From NCBI GenBank assembly GCA_003427395.1, contig BFEA01000262.1, positions 1,341,376 to 1,399,975 on the forward strand: a stretch of 58,600 nt of DNA, read 5' to 3'. Positions 10,572 through 21,326 of the stretch are shown here, one piece after another (positions within the stretch are counted from its first letter, which is position 1; every line of letters starts with the position of its first letter). The notes under the pieces are model-generated. The model worked only from the letters and a program-made list of their open reading frames with translations, made no database searches and was not told the DNA's origin. The translations under genes and the position numbers were made by a program. The DNA is from Chara braunii. Lineage: Eukaryota; Streptophyta; Charophyceae; Charales; Characeae.

Positions 10572-12175
10572 ATGCCCGTAGAGACTCGTAGACAAGAGGA
10601 AGAGAGAGTGAAAGCCCCCATCTTGAGGGACTTGCGGAAATGGGAGATGTGAAGGCTTTTGTGGCCCTAAAGGCCCAACTGGATGCAGCCATAGGGGAGG
10701 ATAAACCATTGTTCCAAACTCTCTACAAGGCACTGGCAAGGGAAGAGAGTCGAGGAGGAAAAGCAAAAAACCGTTTTTGCAAACCATGAGGCTGTCCTCT
10801 AAACAGTCTCCTCCTTGCTTAACACTTAGGTCAGGAAGGAGATAGTCGCATATGTACGTGCTCTTACCAAGTGACATCCCTGAACAGATCACCAAACTCT
10901 CGGCAGAGGTAAGTGAGTTGTGGGCAGAAATGACCGAAATGACCAAAGAGCACAAGGATCAAATGCGACAGATGGCAAATCTGCAGAAGGACCAGATTCC
11001 TAATCCTCTCCCTCTACCTCCCGCCTCCAATGCTGCTAACCAAATTGTCCTCGCTCCTCTCCATTCCTTTACTTCTTCTCAAAGTGTGGTTCCATCGGGA
11101 CCTGCAGTAGGTGCAGACCCTAATGCCGCTAGGGCAAGTGACAGCGCAGGAAATTCTGCAACTGCTGCAGCCTCGAGTTCAGAAACAGCAATTGCTGGTG
11201 CCGGCTACAGCAGTCCCTAGGTGGACAAGAAGGCGGTTCCCATACCTTCTAAGTACGACGACAAAGAAGACCTGGATCAGCTCCATGAGAGTTTACTTCG
11301 AGGTGCTGGGAACTCAACTTGTAAGTCAGTCCTTGATCATGGGGACCAACGTCGAGCCCGCCGTACAAGGCTTCTTAAAAGTCCAAGCTACGCAAGCCGG
11401 GTACACTGAGATCAATCTGACAAAGTAACTCAAAGCCACACCCGTAGCCACACTTGAGGAGATCCTTATCAAGCAATTTAAGGATCCACATGCTGCCGCA
11501 AGAACCCGAAAGAGACTTGATGATCTCAAGTGCAGCAAGTGGACGGGCACCATGCATAATTTGCAGTTGTTTGTCAGCAGACTTTTTGCTAATCCAGGAT
11601 TGGAAATGACTTCACAATCATGCTTCAATGTTGTGATCCCACTAGCTACATGCATCGCCTAGGCAAAAAGCTCATTGGTTACATGGACTGGCTTTCCCTC
11701 ATGCAAGACGTGGTCAGCCTGGAGGCACAAGACCTCATTACCACAACAGGCAGCAAAAAGCCTATTGGCGGCAAGCGGTTCAGAGGCAGCAACCGTTGTA
11801 CTGTGCATGACCTGTTGGAGGCCGATAAGGAGGCCTATACATCGACCCCACTCTTGGTGATGACCAAGAACAGGACCCTGACACGGCCTGCTCCTCTTCA
11901 GCCCATGACTCTGATGTGAGTCACGAAGAAGAAAAATTAAATGCCTTTGGAAAGTCTGCCAATGCAAAGGGACCAACCCGGAATTCAGGGAAGAACTACG
12001 TCCAACTTCCAAAAGGAGTCAAAATCCCAGCGAAACCGGAGGATGCAGCCACTAAACCATGGGTTGACCTCCGGATCACTGAAAATGATTGGAGGGTTAG
12101 GCTCAAGAAAGGTGTATGCCTGCATTGTCAGAAATCGGACCATTAAGTACAAGAATGTTATAGGTTGCAGGGAAA
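10572..12175 (+). pseudogene. gag: gag (capsid and CCHC zinc knuckle), broken
   Basis: Structural polyprotein of the chromovirus. It begins MPVETRRQEEERVKAP and stops after about 26 codons. A heptad-rich stretch (TKLSAEVSELWAEMTEMTK) follows near 10885, then a Ser/Ala/Pro linker. The capsid-like part follows in a shifted frame from about 11285 (MRVYFEVLG, LEEILIKQF, LQLFVSRLFANPGLEMT). The nucleocapsid has C-x2-C-x4-H-x4-C at 12117-12158 (CLHCQKSDH...C) with an in-frame TAA at 12144 right after the His. Order and spacing fit Ty3/gypsy Gag. At least three frame changes and several stops show that it is dead. Confidence 0.75.
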
Positions 12176-12193
12176 CCAGAACCGAGCGTAGAG

Positions 12194-12808
12194 TTGACTT
12201 CAGCATCCTCTACAGCAAGGGAGACTGAATCTGATGCAAATCGACAGTCCTACCTTGAAGCCCAATCATTTGCTGATTCCAAAGCTGAAGTGTGTCATGC
12301 TTTGTATGTCCAGCCTTGGGAGGAGTCTGAGACGGTTGACTTCCACTACCACTTGGAGCATTGGGCTAAGATGAAACATCGGTGTGCCCAAGGGACAGTG
12401 AAGTTGATCTTCATCAAACTTCTCATAAACCACCGCTATCTCTGTGTCTTGATTGATTGTGGTGCAACTACTAACTTTATGTCTCCACACGGGATACGCA
12501 AAGTGGGCTTGGGAATGAAGCAAGTAGCTTTGCAGAACCCTTGCCGGACCCAAGTAGTCAACAAGGAAGTTGTCTCCTCTACGCATGCAGTCAAAGGTGT
12601 GCGCACTACCTTTGACAAGGACAAAACCGTCACCCACGCTTTGAACTTCTATGTCCTTGACAAGCGTCCTTCGATGTTGTCCTTGGCTTGGGCTGGCTGC
12701 AGTCCCAATCTGAATAGGCCAAATGGAAGGAGTCACGCTTCATGGTCCAAGATGCTCAAGGGAACAAGCTCCCCGTCCTCTTGGATGAGTAGCACGAGTC
12801 CCCGGTGA
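12194..12808 (+). pseudogene. Retropepsin-like aspartic protease
   Basis: The open frame contains YLCVLIDCGATTNFMSPHGI. LIDCGAT at about 12449-12469 is the active-site motif (usually D-S/T-G-A); here Cys replaces Ser/Thr next to the catalytic Asp. NFYVLDKRPSMLSLAW further on fits the C-terminal part of gypsy proteases. The enzyme would cleave Gag-Pol during particle maturation. It follows gag in the expected place and is followed by the linker FLNAMQFCKKWRKHKEDGQL in the next frame, so one frameshift near 12800 is required. Confidence 0.7.
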
Positions 12809-13392
12809 CTTTTCTGAATGCCATGCAATTTTGCAAGAAATGGCGCAAGCACAAAGAGGATGGACAATTGTATGTTGCCTTTGTTTGCCCTATTCATGTG
12901 CCATCTACTTTTGCGGCTAGTACCAATACTGCTTCATCTCGTGATTCTACTTTTCGCCCTTTTACTTCTTTACCTACCCCTAATTTGAATGATTCTACTT
13001 CGGATTCGGTTGCCTCCATTCGCAACCCGCGACCTGATCTAGGTGACCCTTTTGCTGACCCTTCACCCCCAGTGGTGTCGGTGCGAATACCCTTACAAGG
13101 GTATCCGCCCTGGTTTTTGCAAGCGACTGAAAATAAGTTGGGTTTAAAGTTTCAGTATACCGCACGACGGCGCGAATGTGTTTGTGGTCTAAATGGTTGT
13201 GTTTGCGGAGGACAACATCGACAACAATGTGATTTTGAAGACGTTTCGATAGATCCGCGCGCCACACAGTACTTACACATCGGTCATAAGAGGCTCAACC
13301 TTGGGCCTACTACCGTTGGTTACGGTAACAGATTTTCGATTGAGAGATTCAAGGATCGAAGCCAACGGCGTCGACGCGGGATATTAGAGTAG
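12805..13392 (+). pseudogene. Pol linker fused to a foreign ORF
   Basis: A 195-codon open frame. About 90 residues (to LGDPFADPSPPVV) are plausible Pol linker between protease and RT. From about 13090 the composition changes to a Cys/Arg-rich segment (RRRECVCGLNGCVCGG) and then NLGPTTVGYGNRFSIERFKD. The latter has a relative on the minus strand at about 14.25 kb, so it belongs to the inserted block. Pol resumes only at 21.3 kb. The open frame is therefore a chance fusion across the insertion boundary. I do not recognise the foreign segment. Confidence 0.5.
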
Positions 13393-13595
13393 CGCAGGGA
13401 GACTGAGCGGTTGAGGGTCCGGCGGGGCTATCCCCCTTGGTTTTGCCATTGGCGGCATCAGAACGATGTAAGAGTTTTAAATTTCCTCGTTTATCATATT
13501 TTGATGATTAAAAGTCCATAAAAAAATTATTATTTAGTGTAGTATTATTTTCTTCTTTTTGCGTTCCGACGTTCCTTGACTCGGGCGAGGCGCGG

Positions 13596-13786
13596 GATTT
13601 AAAGCACCAGTACATGGGCACCTGGGTCGCGGTCTGACACCTCAAATTCTGGAGGCGTGAAACGAAACTGTGACTGCCAATCTAGTTTATCAACGGTGGA
13701 CGCGGCGTTTGACGTTTTGGCCTCGTTTTCTTGTGGCGACAAGTTTTGGACTGCAAGGCTGGGGATGTGTATTGGTGGTTTAAAGG
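13596..13786. mobile_element. Foldback (TIR) element, ~190 bp
   Basis: Left end GGATTTAAAGCACCAGTACA and right end (reverse complement) GGCCTTTAAACCACCAATAC are inverted copies over about 20-25 bp. The interior is not palindromic. It has the same terminal motif as the elements at 5.7 and 50.6 kb. Confidence 0.5.
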
Positions 13787-14204
13787 CCATCGAGGTGGTC
13801 GAGGGTCTTGAGAGCGAGCTCCTATATTTGGCCTACGGGTTCCCGCCTGTTTGGGATGCTGACGAAATTCCTCTGTCCGCCTGACTTGAAAGGCGGACCG
13901 AAAAAGGGTTAATGTATGAATGGAGAGTGGTGGAGTCTGTGGTCGTGGCTTCGATCGCTTCCCATTTAGACAACACCAATGGCTTAAGCATTCCAAGCGG
14001 GCCTGTGGGGCTGCAGCCCGAGGATGGAGTGGGTCGCTGCGGGGGCGCGGCCCGCCACCGGCCATTTGATGGGAGAGTTCTGAGTATAAGCATGCCTAAA
14101 GAGGCACGCAAGAAGGTGGACCATACCCGGGCGCAATAGCAAATATCGGCCCAGGGCATTGTTAGGAGGCCGTAGCGATGTCGCGGCAAGCTGCGGATCA
14201 TGGG

Positions 14205-14345
14205 CAGCCCATCTCCACTTCGGTCTTCAAAGTTATCAATCGAGTATTTGTTGTTACCCCAGAGAGTTGCACAGGGGTCAATTTTTCCTTGGACCCTCGC
14301 ATAGGCCACATGACAGAGCCATGCCCCTAGCCCCGCGATCGGCAT
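14205..14345 (-). pseudogene. Protein-like segment related to 13290-13360
   Basis: The minus-strand frame reads QGKIDPCATLWGNNKYSIDN followed by FEDRS. The plus-strand frame at 13290-13355 reads NLGPTTVGYGNRFSIERFKD followed by RS. The shared pattern (P-x(5-6)-G-N-x2-[FY]-S-I-x2-F-x-D-R-S) in two opposite-strand copies suggests that both descend from one real coding sequence. Family unknown. Confidence 0.4.
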
Positions 14346-14984
14346 GTTGTATGGAGGGTTGTCGGCTTGGGACTCGAAGTGGTGAGCTACTGGACATACA
14401 GGGTAGTCGGAAGAAGGTTAGTTTTTGCATACGGTCGATCGTCGAATTCTGAGTTCAAAACGGCGGGCTGACAAGCAGTCGGCTACTGACCATTTCCTTT
14501 TGGTGAAACTTCTTTCATAAAGCGGCTGAAGCTGTCTGCAGGGCGTGGCGGGTCACTGTTGGGTTGGAGGAGTTGAGGACGAACAGATCGGGCGAGGTAA
14601 CACGACATGAAAACCAAATGAACCCAGATAGAGATCTCGCCGAGTGCGCCCGATGATGAGGACCGAGAAGGTAAGCTGACACAACGCTCTGTAGCGAATG
14701 TTGGCATCCGTGAACACAACCTTCCTCTATCTGAAGATGGGCGCCAGGGCAGCGGGAAGTTCTATTGCACAACACTAAGGCCAAGCGCTACGACAGATTG
14801 ACCGGAGGAGAAGATCACGACACGCACAGCGCTAGCAAGTAGGAGAAAGGAATGAACTTGAGCGACGGGAGGCGCCGATTGCATGCACAGTGAGGTAGGA
14901 GAAGGCGGACAAAGGGAACACGGCAGGTGCAATGAGGAAAGAAAAGAAACCATAGGCGGCAAGGTACTGGAAAAAATGGAACGA

Positions 14985-15350
14985 ACTTGGACGTTAAAAC
15001 CCGCCAGGTGCATTCAAAGTTGGATGGGAAAGGAGAGAGCAATGGCGGAGTAAAGGCAGGGCGCAGTCAAGAAGCCGTAGTTCCCTCGCTCGATTCTTAG
15101 TAGAATTGGGGGAGGTAAGAACTAAAATCGGGTTTTTAAGCCCGAGCAAATTCAAATCTCAGGCTATTTTTGATAGAAGGTTAGTAGATAGTGAATTACT
15201 AAGGAAAACTCGTGCGTGGAGGTGGAGCGATGGCGGGGATGAGAGGGAGTGAACGTCATAAAACATAGCCAATTGTTAATGAAGTCGGCCAAGTAAAGAG
15301 TCGAATTCGGGGTTCTAGCCCTGGGCAAATTCGACTATGGTGTTAGTTTT
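14985..15350. repeat. Degenerate ~150-180 bp tandem repeat
   Basis: Three related cores: acgttaaaacccgccaggtg near 14990, aatcgggtttttaagcccga near 15128, gaattcggggttctagccct near 15304, the last two followed by gcaaattc. The last core sits inside a 9-bp stem, AGTCGAATT...AATTCGACT. The remainder of 14350-15600 shows no gene. Confidence 0.45.
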
Positions 15351-17334
15351 AGTGATGCGTCAGTGAGTTAGGAGTTAGTTGAGGAATAGGCTGCGCGGGG
15401 GTTTCCTAGAGTAGCTATGGAGGAGGTAGGTGAGCTCGAAAGACAGTCAAGTTTCCATGTAATCAGTCTGAAGGGGCAGGATCCGAACGCCGCGCGTCAT
15501 CACGACACCGACGAGAGCGGTCATCGTCGAAGAGATTCGGCTCGCTGTATTCGATACAGCCCGCCGCCGATCCATTCCTGAGAGTCCGTCGTTTCCGATC
15601 ACGCACACATGTTCTTAAATGAATCAGGTCGTATTAACGGCCGCGTGTGTTTGTATGATACGAGCACGCATATAGCCGAAAAGGGGAGAGAAAAGAGAGC
15701 AGGAGTGAAAAACACCAGAGGTAGGCATAAGGAGTAGGAGCAAGGCTCACCTGGCTGGGAAGTATGTGCGGTAGTCGGCTGCTGCTGCTGACGTGGACCG
15801 AGGTTTCCCGAAGAGCTCACCTGTTTCGGGTGGCAGAGGGAAAGGCAGTCGGCAGTCAGGGGCGGAGCAGCGGGGCAACGGAGCAGCATACCGATCGGTG
15901 TGTCTCTCATTTTGACGAACGAATAGCAGGAAGCAGGACATGGACACTTTACAAAAACGAAAAAGCAGAGGAAGAAGAGGTCGGGGTGGTGATGTGAGCA
16001 CTTGGCAAACAGTTGCTCAGCCGACGTCCGCACGTACCCCGCTTGCTGCTGCGCAGTGTTTCGTCCCTACAGCAAGTTAGTTGCCGGTGAGCTGAGGGTT
16101 TGAAGACTTGCTTGCTGGCCAGAGCGTTAATCACTCCCTTCGAACGAAGTGGCAAAGGAGGAGCTGGTAGGGTAGTTGTTGACAAGTGCCCTGCTCATTA
16201 TTATCATGCGGAACAGCGTGAGTCCAGCCATGGATTGGATGTTTGCTAGGAGTTGGTGAAAACCACACAATCGAAAATTTGTGTGTGCTCCACTGATACA
16301 TTGCTAGCAAGTTCGCGTTGTCGTTTGCTGCACTATGAGAAAGGAGCTGACTTCTTTGAAGAAGAGAGGCGGGGGCGGAGTCCTTGTTACGTTTGGAGGT
16401 TGCCATAAAGTCAACATTTGGCAGTTTGACTTCAGTTTTGAAACAGCTATTGAGCTTTCTAGCCATCGTTGCGGGGCCCTCAGACACATAAGGATATCAA
16501 GGCCCTCTCCTAAGAGTTGAGTCAGTCCCTCTCATGTATCTCGAGAGTTTGAAACCCCTCCTTCTACCCTTCTTAATTTAAATCTAATCCTGTTCAGAGA
16601 GGAAGGCAGCAGGGGGGATTGCAACCCGTAGGACCGCAGCAAAAGTGGGGAGTCTGCCCACCGATTGCGGGAGCTCTGCCGAAACTCGGGAGTTCTGGAG
16701 GCAGGGAACTAAGAGGTAATCATTGCTTTCCCTCTATAAACCCAGTTACAACCCCTATCTGTATTTTTTGCTATGGTTGACTAAGTATATTGTGTGCACC
16801 ACTACTTCAGTTTGACTTTCGGAACATGATTCAGACTTAAAAAAAGAAATGCATGTGTAATGTCAGTTTCAATTTTGTTGTCAGACTGAAAGCAGATTGT
16901 GGGATTGCATCTAGGGGAAGGATGGGAGGAAGGCAGTATTGCTTATGTCTGACTGGGTCAATCAAAGGCTGGGCAAATCTCCATAAGTTTGGGGAGGCTC
17001 AGTGTTATGTTTGTTTTTGAGTTGCTTGGAAAACCAGACATGTTCCAGAAGTTTGGGTGGCCTGGTTGCTCCGACTTGTGAGGGTTGTTTGTGGTCGACT
17101 TTTTAGGGACCAAGCACTGTCCCATAAGTTTGGGCGGTTTGGTTGCCTTGTTTATTTTGGGTTTTCTCTTTTTTTTTGGTTTTCAATCAGGGGGTCTGAG
17201 CATTGTCCCATAAGTTTGGATGACTCAACCTCTTCTTGCCTTATTATTTAAGAAATACAAGACGTCTGGCCGCCGCGACGACGGCGGGGACCAAAAGCAA
17301 GGGGGGAAAAAAAAATTGCAATTCCGCACCAATG

Positions 17335-17338
<4 letters not shown>

Positions 17339-17390
<52 letters not shown>

Positions 17391-17391
17391 T
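17339..17391. repeat. (CT)n(CA)n microsatellite
   Basis: Compound tract on the left of a MITE-A cluster in reverse orientation, as at 5.3 and 6.3 kb. Confidence 0.95.
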
Positions 17392-17559
17392 CCCGTTCCC
17401 GCCTCCACAAGTCCCTCTTTTGCTCCTCGCGTTGCCCCTCCCCCCGTCCACTGCCCTGGTCCCCACCTCCCCGCACCCCCTCCGACTCATCCCGTTCGTC
17501 CCCACCGCCCTTTCACGACGCAGAAAAACAAATGTGCGGGTCGTGGATCTACGTGTGCA

Positions 17560-17880
17560 AAAGACAAAAGATGGCAATATATTTCTTCGCACTCTAGCGG
17601 TAGATTCAGTATCGTGAGTAGTGCAACGAGGCCCAAAGTCCAAAACGAAACGATGCGAGCTGGCCCACATCAACGACAAAAAAGATAAGGTATTTCTCCA
17701 TACTCTAGCGGTAGATTCGATTTTGTGAGCAATGTAGTGAGGCCCGAAGTCCAAAACGAAACGACGCGAGCGAGCCCACAAAACGACAAAAAAACGATAA
17801 CCAACGTATTTCTCCATACTCCAGCGGTAGATTCAATCTCGTGAGTAGAGCAACGAGGCCCTAAGTCCAAAACGAAACGA
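17560..17880 (-). repeat. Three tandem MITE-A-derived units, ~118 bp
   Basis: Units near 17575, 17690 and 17808 each read tatttctccatactctagcg / gtagattc / gtgag(t/c)a / gaggccc, then aaaacgaaacgacg(c/a)gagcg. This is the MITE-A core on the minus strand carried into a local tandem array. Confidence 0.65.
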
Positions 17881-17934
17881 CGAGAGCGAGCCCACAAAAC
17901 AACAAAAAAAGATAAAAAAAGGACACAGGTGTCC

Positions 17935-18010
17935 TGTGGGCCCGCCCCTTGCCCCGCCGCCTTTCCGAACACTGGCAAGCGGGTCTCTGTGGGAGCGTCA
18001 CGCGAGACCC
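17935..18010 (+). repeat. Short dispersed repeat D with long-loop stem
   Basis: aacactggcaagcgggtctc...gcgtcacgcgagaccc is shared with 7580-7625. gggtctc and gagaccc form a 7-bp stem around a 16-base loop. Confidence 0.45.
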
Positions 18011-18636
18011 TTTACACTCTTTAAGAGTGTTAAGGAAATCGGGTAGAGGACCAGACATGTTCCATAAGTTTGGGTGGTCTTGGTCCAATGCCACGCACAT
18101 ACTGGAACCAAAAGGTTATAACTTGGGTATACTTTACTATTATTTTATCTATGAACAGGCTAGTTAGACATTGTTCCATAAGTTTGGGTGGTCTGACTAT
18201 AGCTTATCACAAACTGAAGAGAGTAACAATTAAGAGTAAACTTATGGTAAGAAGGGGCAAGCTGAACCTCGAGCTAAGATGATCGGTTCAGTCATATGCT
18301 ATCTTAAAAGATTAAGTGCAGATAATTATACATAACTTTGATACTTAAATAGTTCAGGGCGACTAGGATGGATAACCTAGTCATACGCCCAAGGAAGAGA
18401 GAAGTTGTTGTGCCCTCTGTTTGTGTATATTCAATGGTTGAGCCAAACACAAGTTTGGATGGTTTAGCTTTACGCCTTATGTAAGCCCGGTATCAGAGAC
18501 AAATCATAGAAAGACTATGAACTATTGTTTGACAAGGTTGACTTTGGGTTGGTGAGAGTACTTACCTTTGTAGTTTGGCCTTGCATGTGGCTGACTGAGA
18601 CTACTACTTAGTCTAAGTATCAGTTTGATACGTAGT

Positions 18637-19600
18637 TGTTTTAGATGCTCGCCACGTGCTAGAGCCATAAATTTAGTTCAACTTCTGCATTTTCTCAGCT
18701 AAGTTTTTTTTTACTTAGGTCAATTCTCGCATTTTTCTGGGATAATTTCTTGTACTTATCTTTGTATAAATCTTGGTAAGCTACTTTCTCTACAAGAAGC
18801 GCTACCGAAATTTCTGCAAATCCAAGGAGTTAGTCAAATTTTGACTTTTCAAAAGTTCAGTTTGTCTAAATTTTATATATGGCTTTTAGATGCTCGCCAC
18901 GTGCTAGAGCCATAAGAGTTAATTCAATTTTTGCATTTTCTTAGCTAAGTTTTTTTTTACTTAGGTCAATTCTCGCATTTTTCTGGGATCATTTCTCATA
19001 CTTATCTTTGTATAAATCTTGGTAAGCTACTTTCTCTACAGGAAGCGCTACCGAAATTTCTGCAAATCCAAGGAGTTAGTCAAATTTTGACTTTTCAAAA
19101 GTTCAATTTGTCTAAATTTTATATATGGCTTAGTAAAACTTTGGGAAATTTTCTTTTCTAAAGGGAGTCCTGCCCAAATTTTTACTAAATTCAAGGAGTT
19201 AGACAAAATTGGACCTTGAGAAGTCAAAGTTACTTAGGTCCTGAACTTAGTTTTGTATCAATTTGGGAAGTCTCCTTTTCTAAAGGGAGTGCTACGCAAA
19301 TTTTAACAGATCTAAGGATTTAGTTAAATTTTGTCTTACGTTAAACTAGAGTTTTGTTTTGAGTTTGCATCTCACTTTGTATAAGTCTAGGAAGTTTCTG
19401 TTTCTAAAGGGAGTGGTGCCCAAATTTTTACTAATTCAGAGAGAGAGACAAAATTTGACTTTCCAAGAGTTAGAGAATACTTCACTCTTTATATTCGACC
19501 TAATATAAATTCTGCAAAGACACTTTTCATACGGGAAGCGCTCCCGAAATTTTCCTAGGTTAAAGGAGATGGGTTATATTTTGACAGGTGGCGATTTTGG
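18637..19600 (+). repeat. Tandem repeat: one 247-bp duplication plus ~120-bp degenerate units
   Basis: gatgctcgccacgtgctaga and the following 240 bp occur at 18640 and again at 18887, almost identical. Downstream, units with the core (a/c)g(g/a)gag(t/c)g(c/g)t(g/a)cccaaattttt recur roughly every 110-125 bp to about 19560 in steadily weaker form. AT-rich; no coding potential. Confidence 0.8.
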
Positions 19601-19818
19601 CGATCGACTTTGTATAGAGGAGATTTTGCCAAAAATTTACCTTTCCTTGGGCACTTGCTTAGAGGTAGGCTTAGGCTTACTTAAGTAGAATGATTTTGAA
19701 CAAGATCGTGATATGAGGATTATTTTCCATGGACTTATAGATTTAGCTTGGGGATTGGCCAGACTTGTGTTGCAGGTCCTCTTAATCGATTGATTCAGGA
19801 TTTCGGCTAAATTCAGCT

Positions 19819-20643
19819 TGATCCTACAAGGATCATCTTCTATTATCCCAGATAACAGGTCGGATGCCGATTCGTCGGTTTACGATTCAACTCCAGTCCA
19901 CTTTTGCCACTCAACCTGAAGGCTTTAGCCCTGTGGTTTCGTTGTATTTTTACCCGGACTTTATTGAATGGTCATTCAACTAAGGTGCTGAGTATTTTAT
20001 TTTGAGAGTTGCACAAACAAGAGCGAGGCTTGTTTGGCTAAAGGAGGTGATGAATGCAGAGAGTGGTAGAAGTTGACCCTGTGTAATGCATAGACTCTTG
20101 GTAGAATCTTTGATGTGATTGCAGGTATGTTTGGTGGTTCGTACTTTGGATTTGACTGCCTGCGATCACATACATATGTATGGCTGAGAGGAGTTCCACT
20201 GTGATTGTGAGAAGTGATCGTCACATATTTATAACCCTCTCTATATATGTAAATACATGTGCTTTGACTGCTCGCGTGACCTACTGTGACCGTGCGTAAG
20301 GGTTAAACAGACTATTATGTTTTGAGAGAAAAGGGAGATCCCTTTTTTACCTTTTGCTTTTTAAAGTTTTTTGTATAGTTGGACGTTGCAGCCTGTGGCA
20401 ATCGTCAAAGTCAAACCCCTTGATTTCTCTCCAGGCCCTAGATGATAGAGATGGTCTCTAGGTCGATAAGAGACAATCGCCACCACAGGTATGAACCTGT
20501 GTACCACCCACTCTCTGCAGGTTGCAGAAGAAGGTGTGGTTATCAACCGCACTGGCGGTTGTCTAACGTCGAGAGATCAACCCCTCAAGGCGCATGTCAG
20601 TCGACACTTGAGTGTCGAACGCGACCCTCGAGATTATCGAGGA
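19819..20643. other. Dense series of short perfect hairpins
   Basis: Perfect inverted repeats: 19819-19835 (7-bp stem, 3-base loop), 19964-19979 (7/2), 20014-20036 (8/7), 20113-20171 (13-bp stem with one mismatch, long loop), 20169-20182 (14-bp palindrome), 20329-20346 (7/4), 20483-20500 (7/4), 20544-20561 (7/4), 20601-20618 (8/2) and 20626-20642 (6/5). Stem sequences all differ, so this is not a repeat family. More occur upstream at 18014-18030 (7/3), 18361-18382 (7/8), 18504-18520 (6/5), 18598-18614 (6/5) and 18617-18631 (6/3). Confidence 0.6.
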
Positions 20644-20914
20644 CGTACTACATTGAACGCCATCGTTGCGACTGCTTGCGTATTCATGCATCGCTAGCCG
20701 ATATGAAAAGGCCTTGTGTCCGCTCGACTTTTATACTAAGTCTCGCGCGCGACGCCTATCCGATTTCCGCATCCGAGAGTTATGAGATGGCTACTGAAAG
20801 GACTAGGATTGTGTGCGTTGTTTTGTTTATGTCGTTTCGTCTGTGTATGTGTATGTGCGTGTTTTAATTTTTATGTTCTTAATGTGGTGTACACGTGGTG
20901 AGTGGGATGCATCT

Positions 20915-21326
20915 TAGTCGACCGACAAGTCGCGCTTGGGACTTCAACCCCCCCAATGCGTCGGTTCGCGTGCGGGTCCGGTAGAGGCGTGAGACCGCGC
21001 GTACCCCCTATGCTACAGCGAACGAGAAACACCCTCGGCTGGTCCACCTCTGCGATAATAGTTGATTAGCTTACGTAATGTGGGCTGGTAGCTCGGCAGG
21101 GATACGCCCACTGAAGGGAGGTAACAACTCCCGTAATCTGGAGGCAAGTTGTACCTCGCGCTGGCCCTATCCTGTCGTAGGGGCTTGCTAGAGGTATGGC
21201 TGGCACACTCAGCCGGAGCGGCTTGAGGAAGCTCCCTACGTATCGCGACGAGGATTAGACCAACTCCTGCGTGATGCAGCCGGGAGGGTCCCGCCCTGCA
21301 CAGCAGGGGACCGATGGGCTCGACAC
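20915..21326. repeat. R2 repeat, copy 2
   Basis: Closest to 47765-48118: taccccctatgctaca(g/a)cgaa, cgagaaac(a/g), ccacctctgcga, ggcagggatacgcccac, gggagggtcccgcc and gctcgacac. On the minus strand tgtagcatagggggta resembles a pol III A box. ggttgaagtccc, some 65-70 bases further on, is only a weak B-box match. It forms the right edge of the inserted block. Confidence 0.65.

Larger units (their letters stand above)
16981..18470 (+). repeat. Seven copies of a CATAAGTTTGGGTGG motif
   Basis: Copies of (tgttc)cataagtttgggtggt lie near 16981, 17041, 17119, 17205, 18058, 18172 and 18450. The first four are spaced about 60-90 bp apart. Several are preceded by aga(c)cattgt. Surrounding sequence is otherwise dissimilar. 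It could be the eroded core of a short tandem satellite or subterminal motifs of a transposon. Confidence 0.55.
13076..21325. other. ~8.2 kb block inserted into chromovirus pol
   Basis: Protease linker coding ends near 13075 and RT coding resumes near 21330. The block is a mosaic: a protein-like segment in inverted copies, a foldback element, degenerate satellites, MITE-A relics, a hairpin series and, at its right edge, R2 copy 2. No transposase or polymerase was recognised. No clear terminal repeats or TSD bound the whole block, so it may be several nested insertions. Confidence 0.6.

Noticed and set aside
20442-20867. 141-codon plus frame in the hairpin region
   Set aside because: Composition is random-like (many Arg/Cys/Ser) and it runs through several perfect hairpins; no domain.
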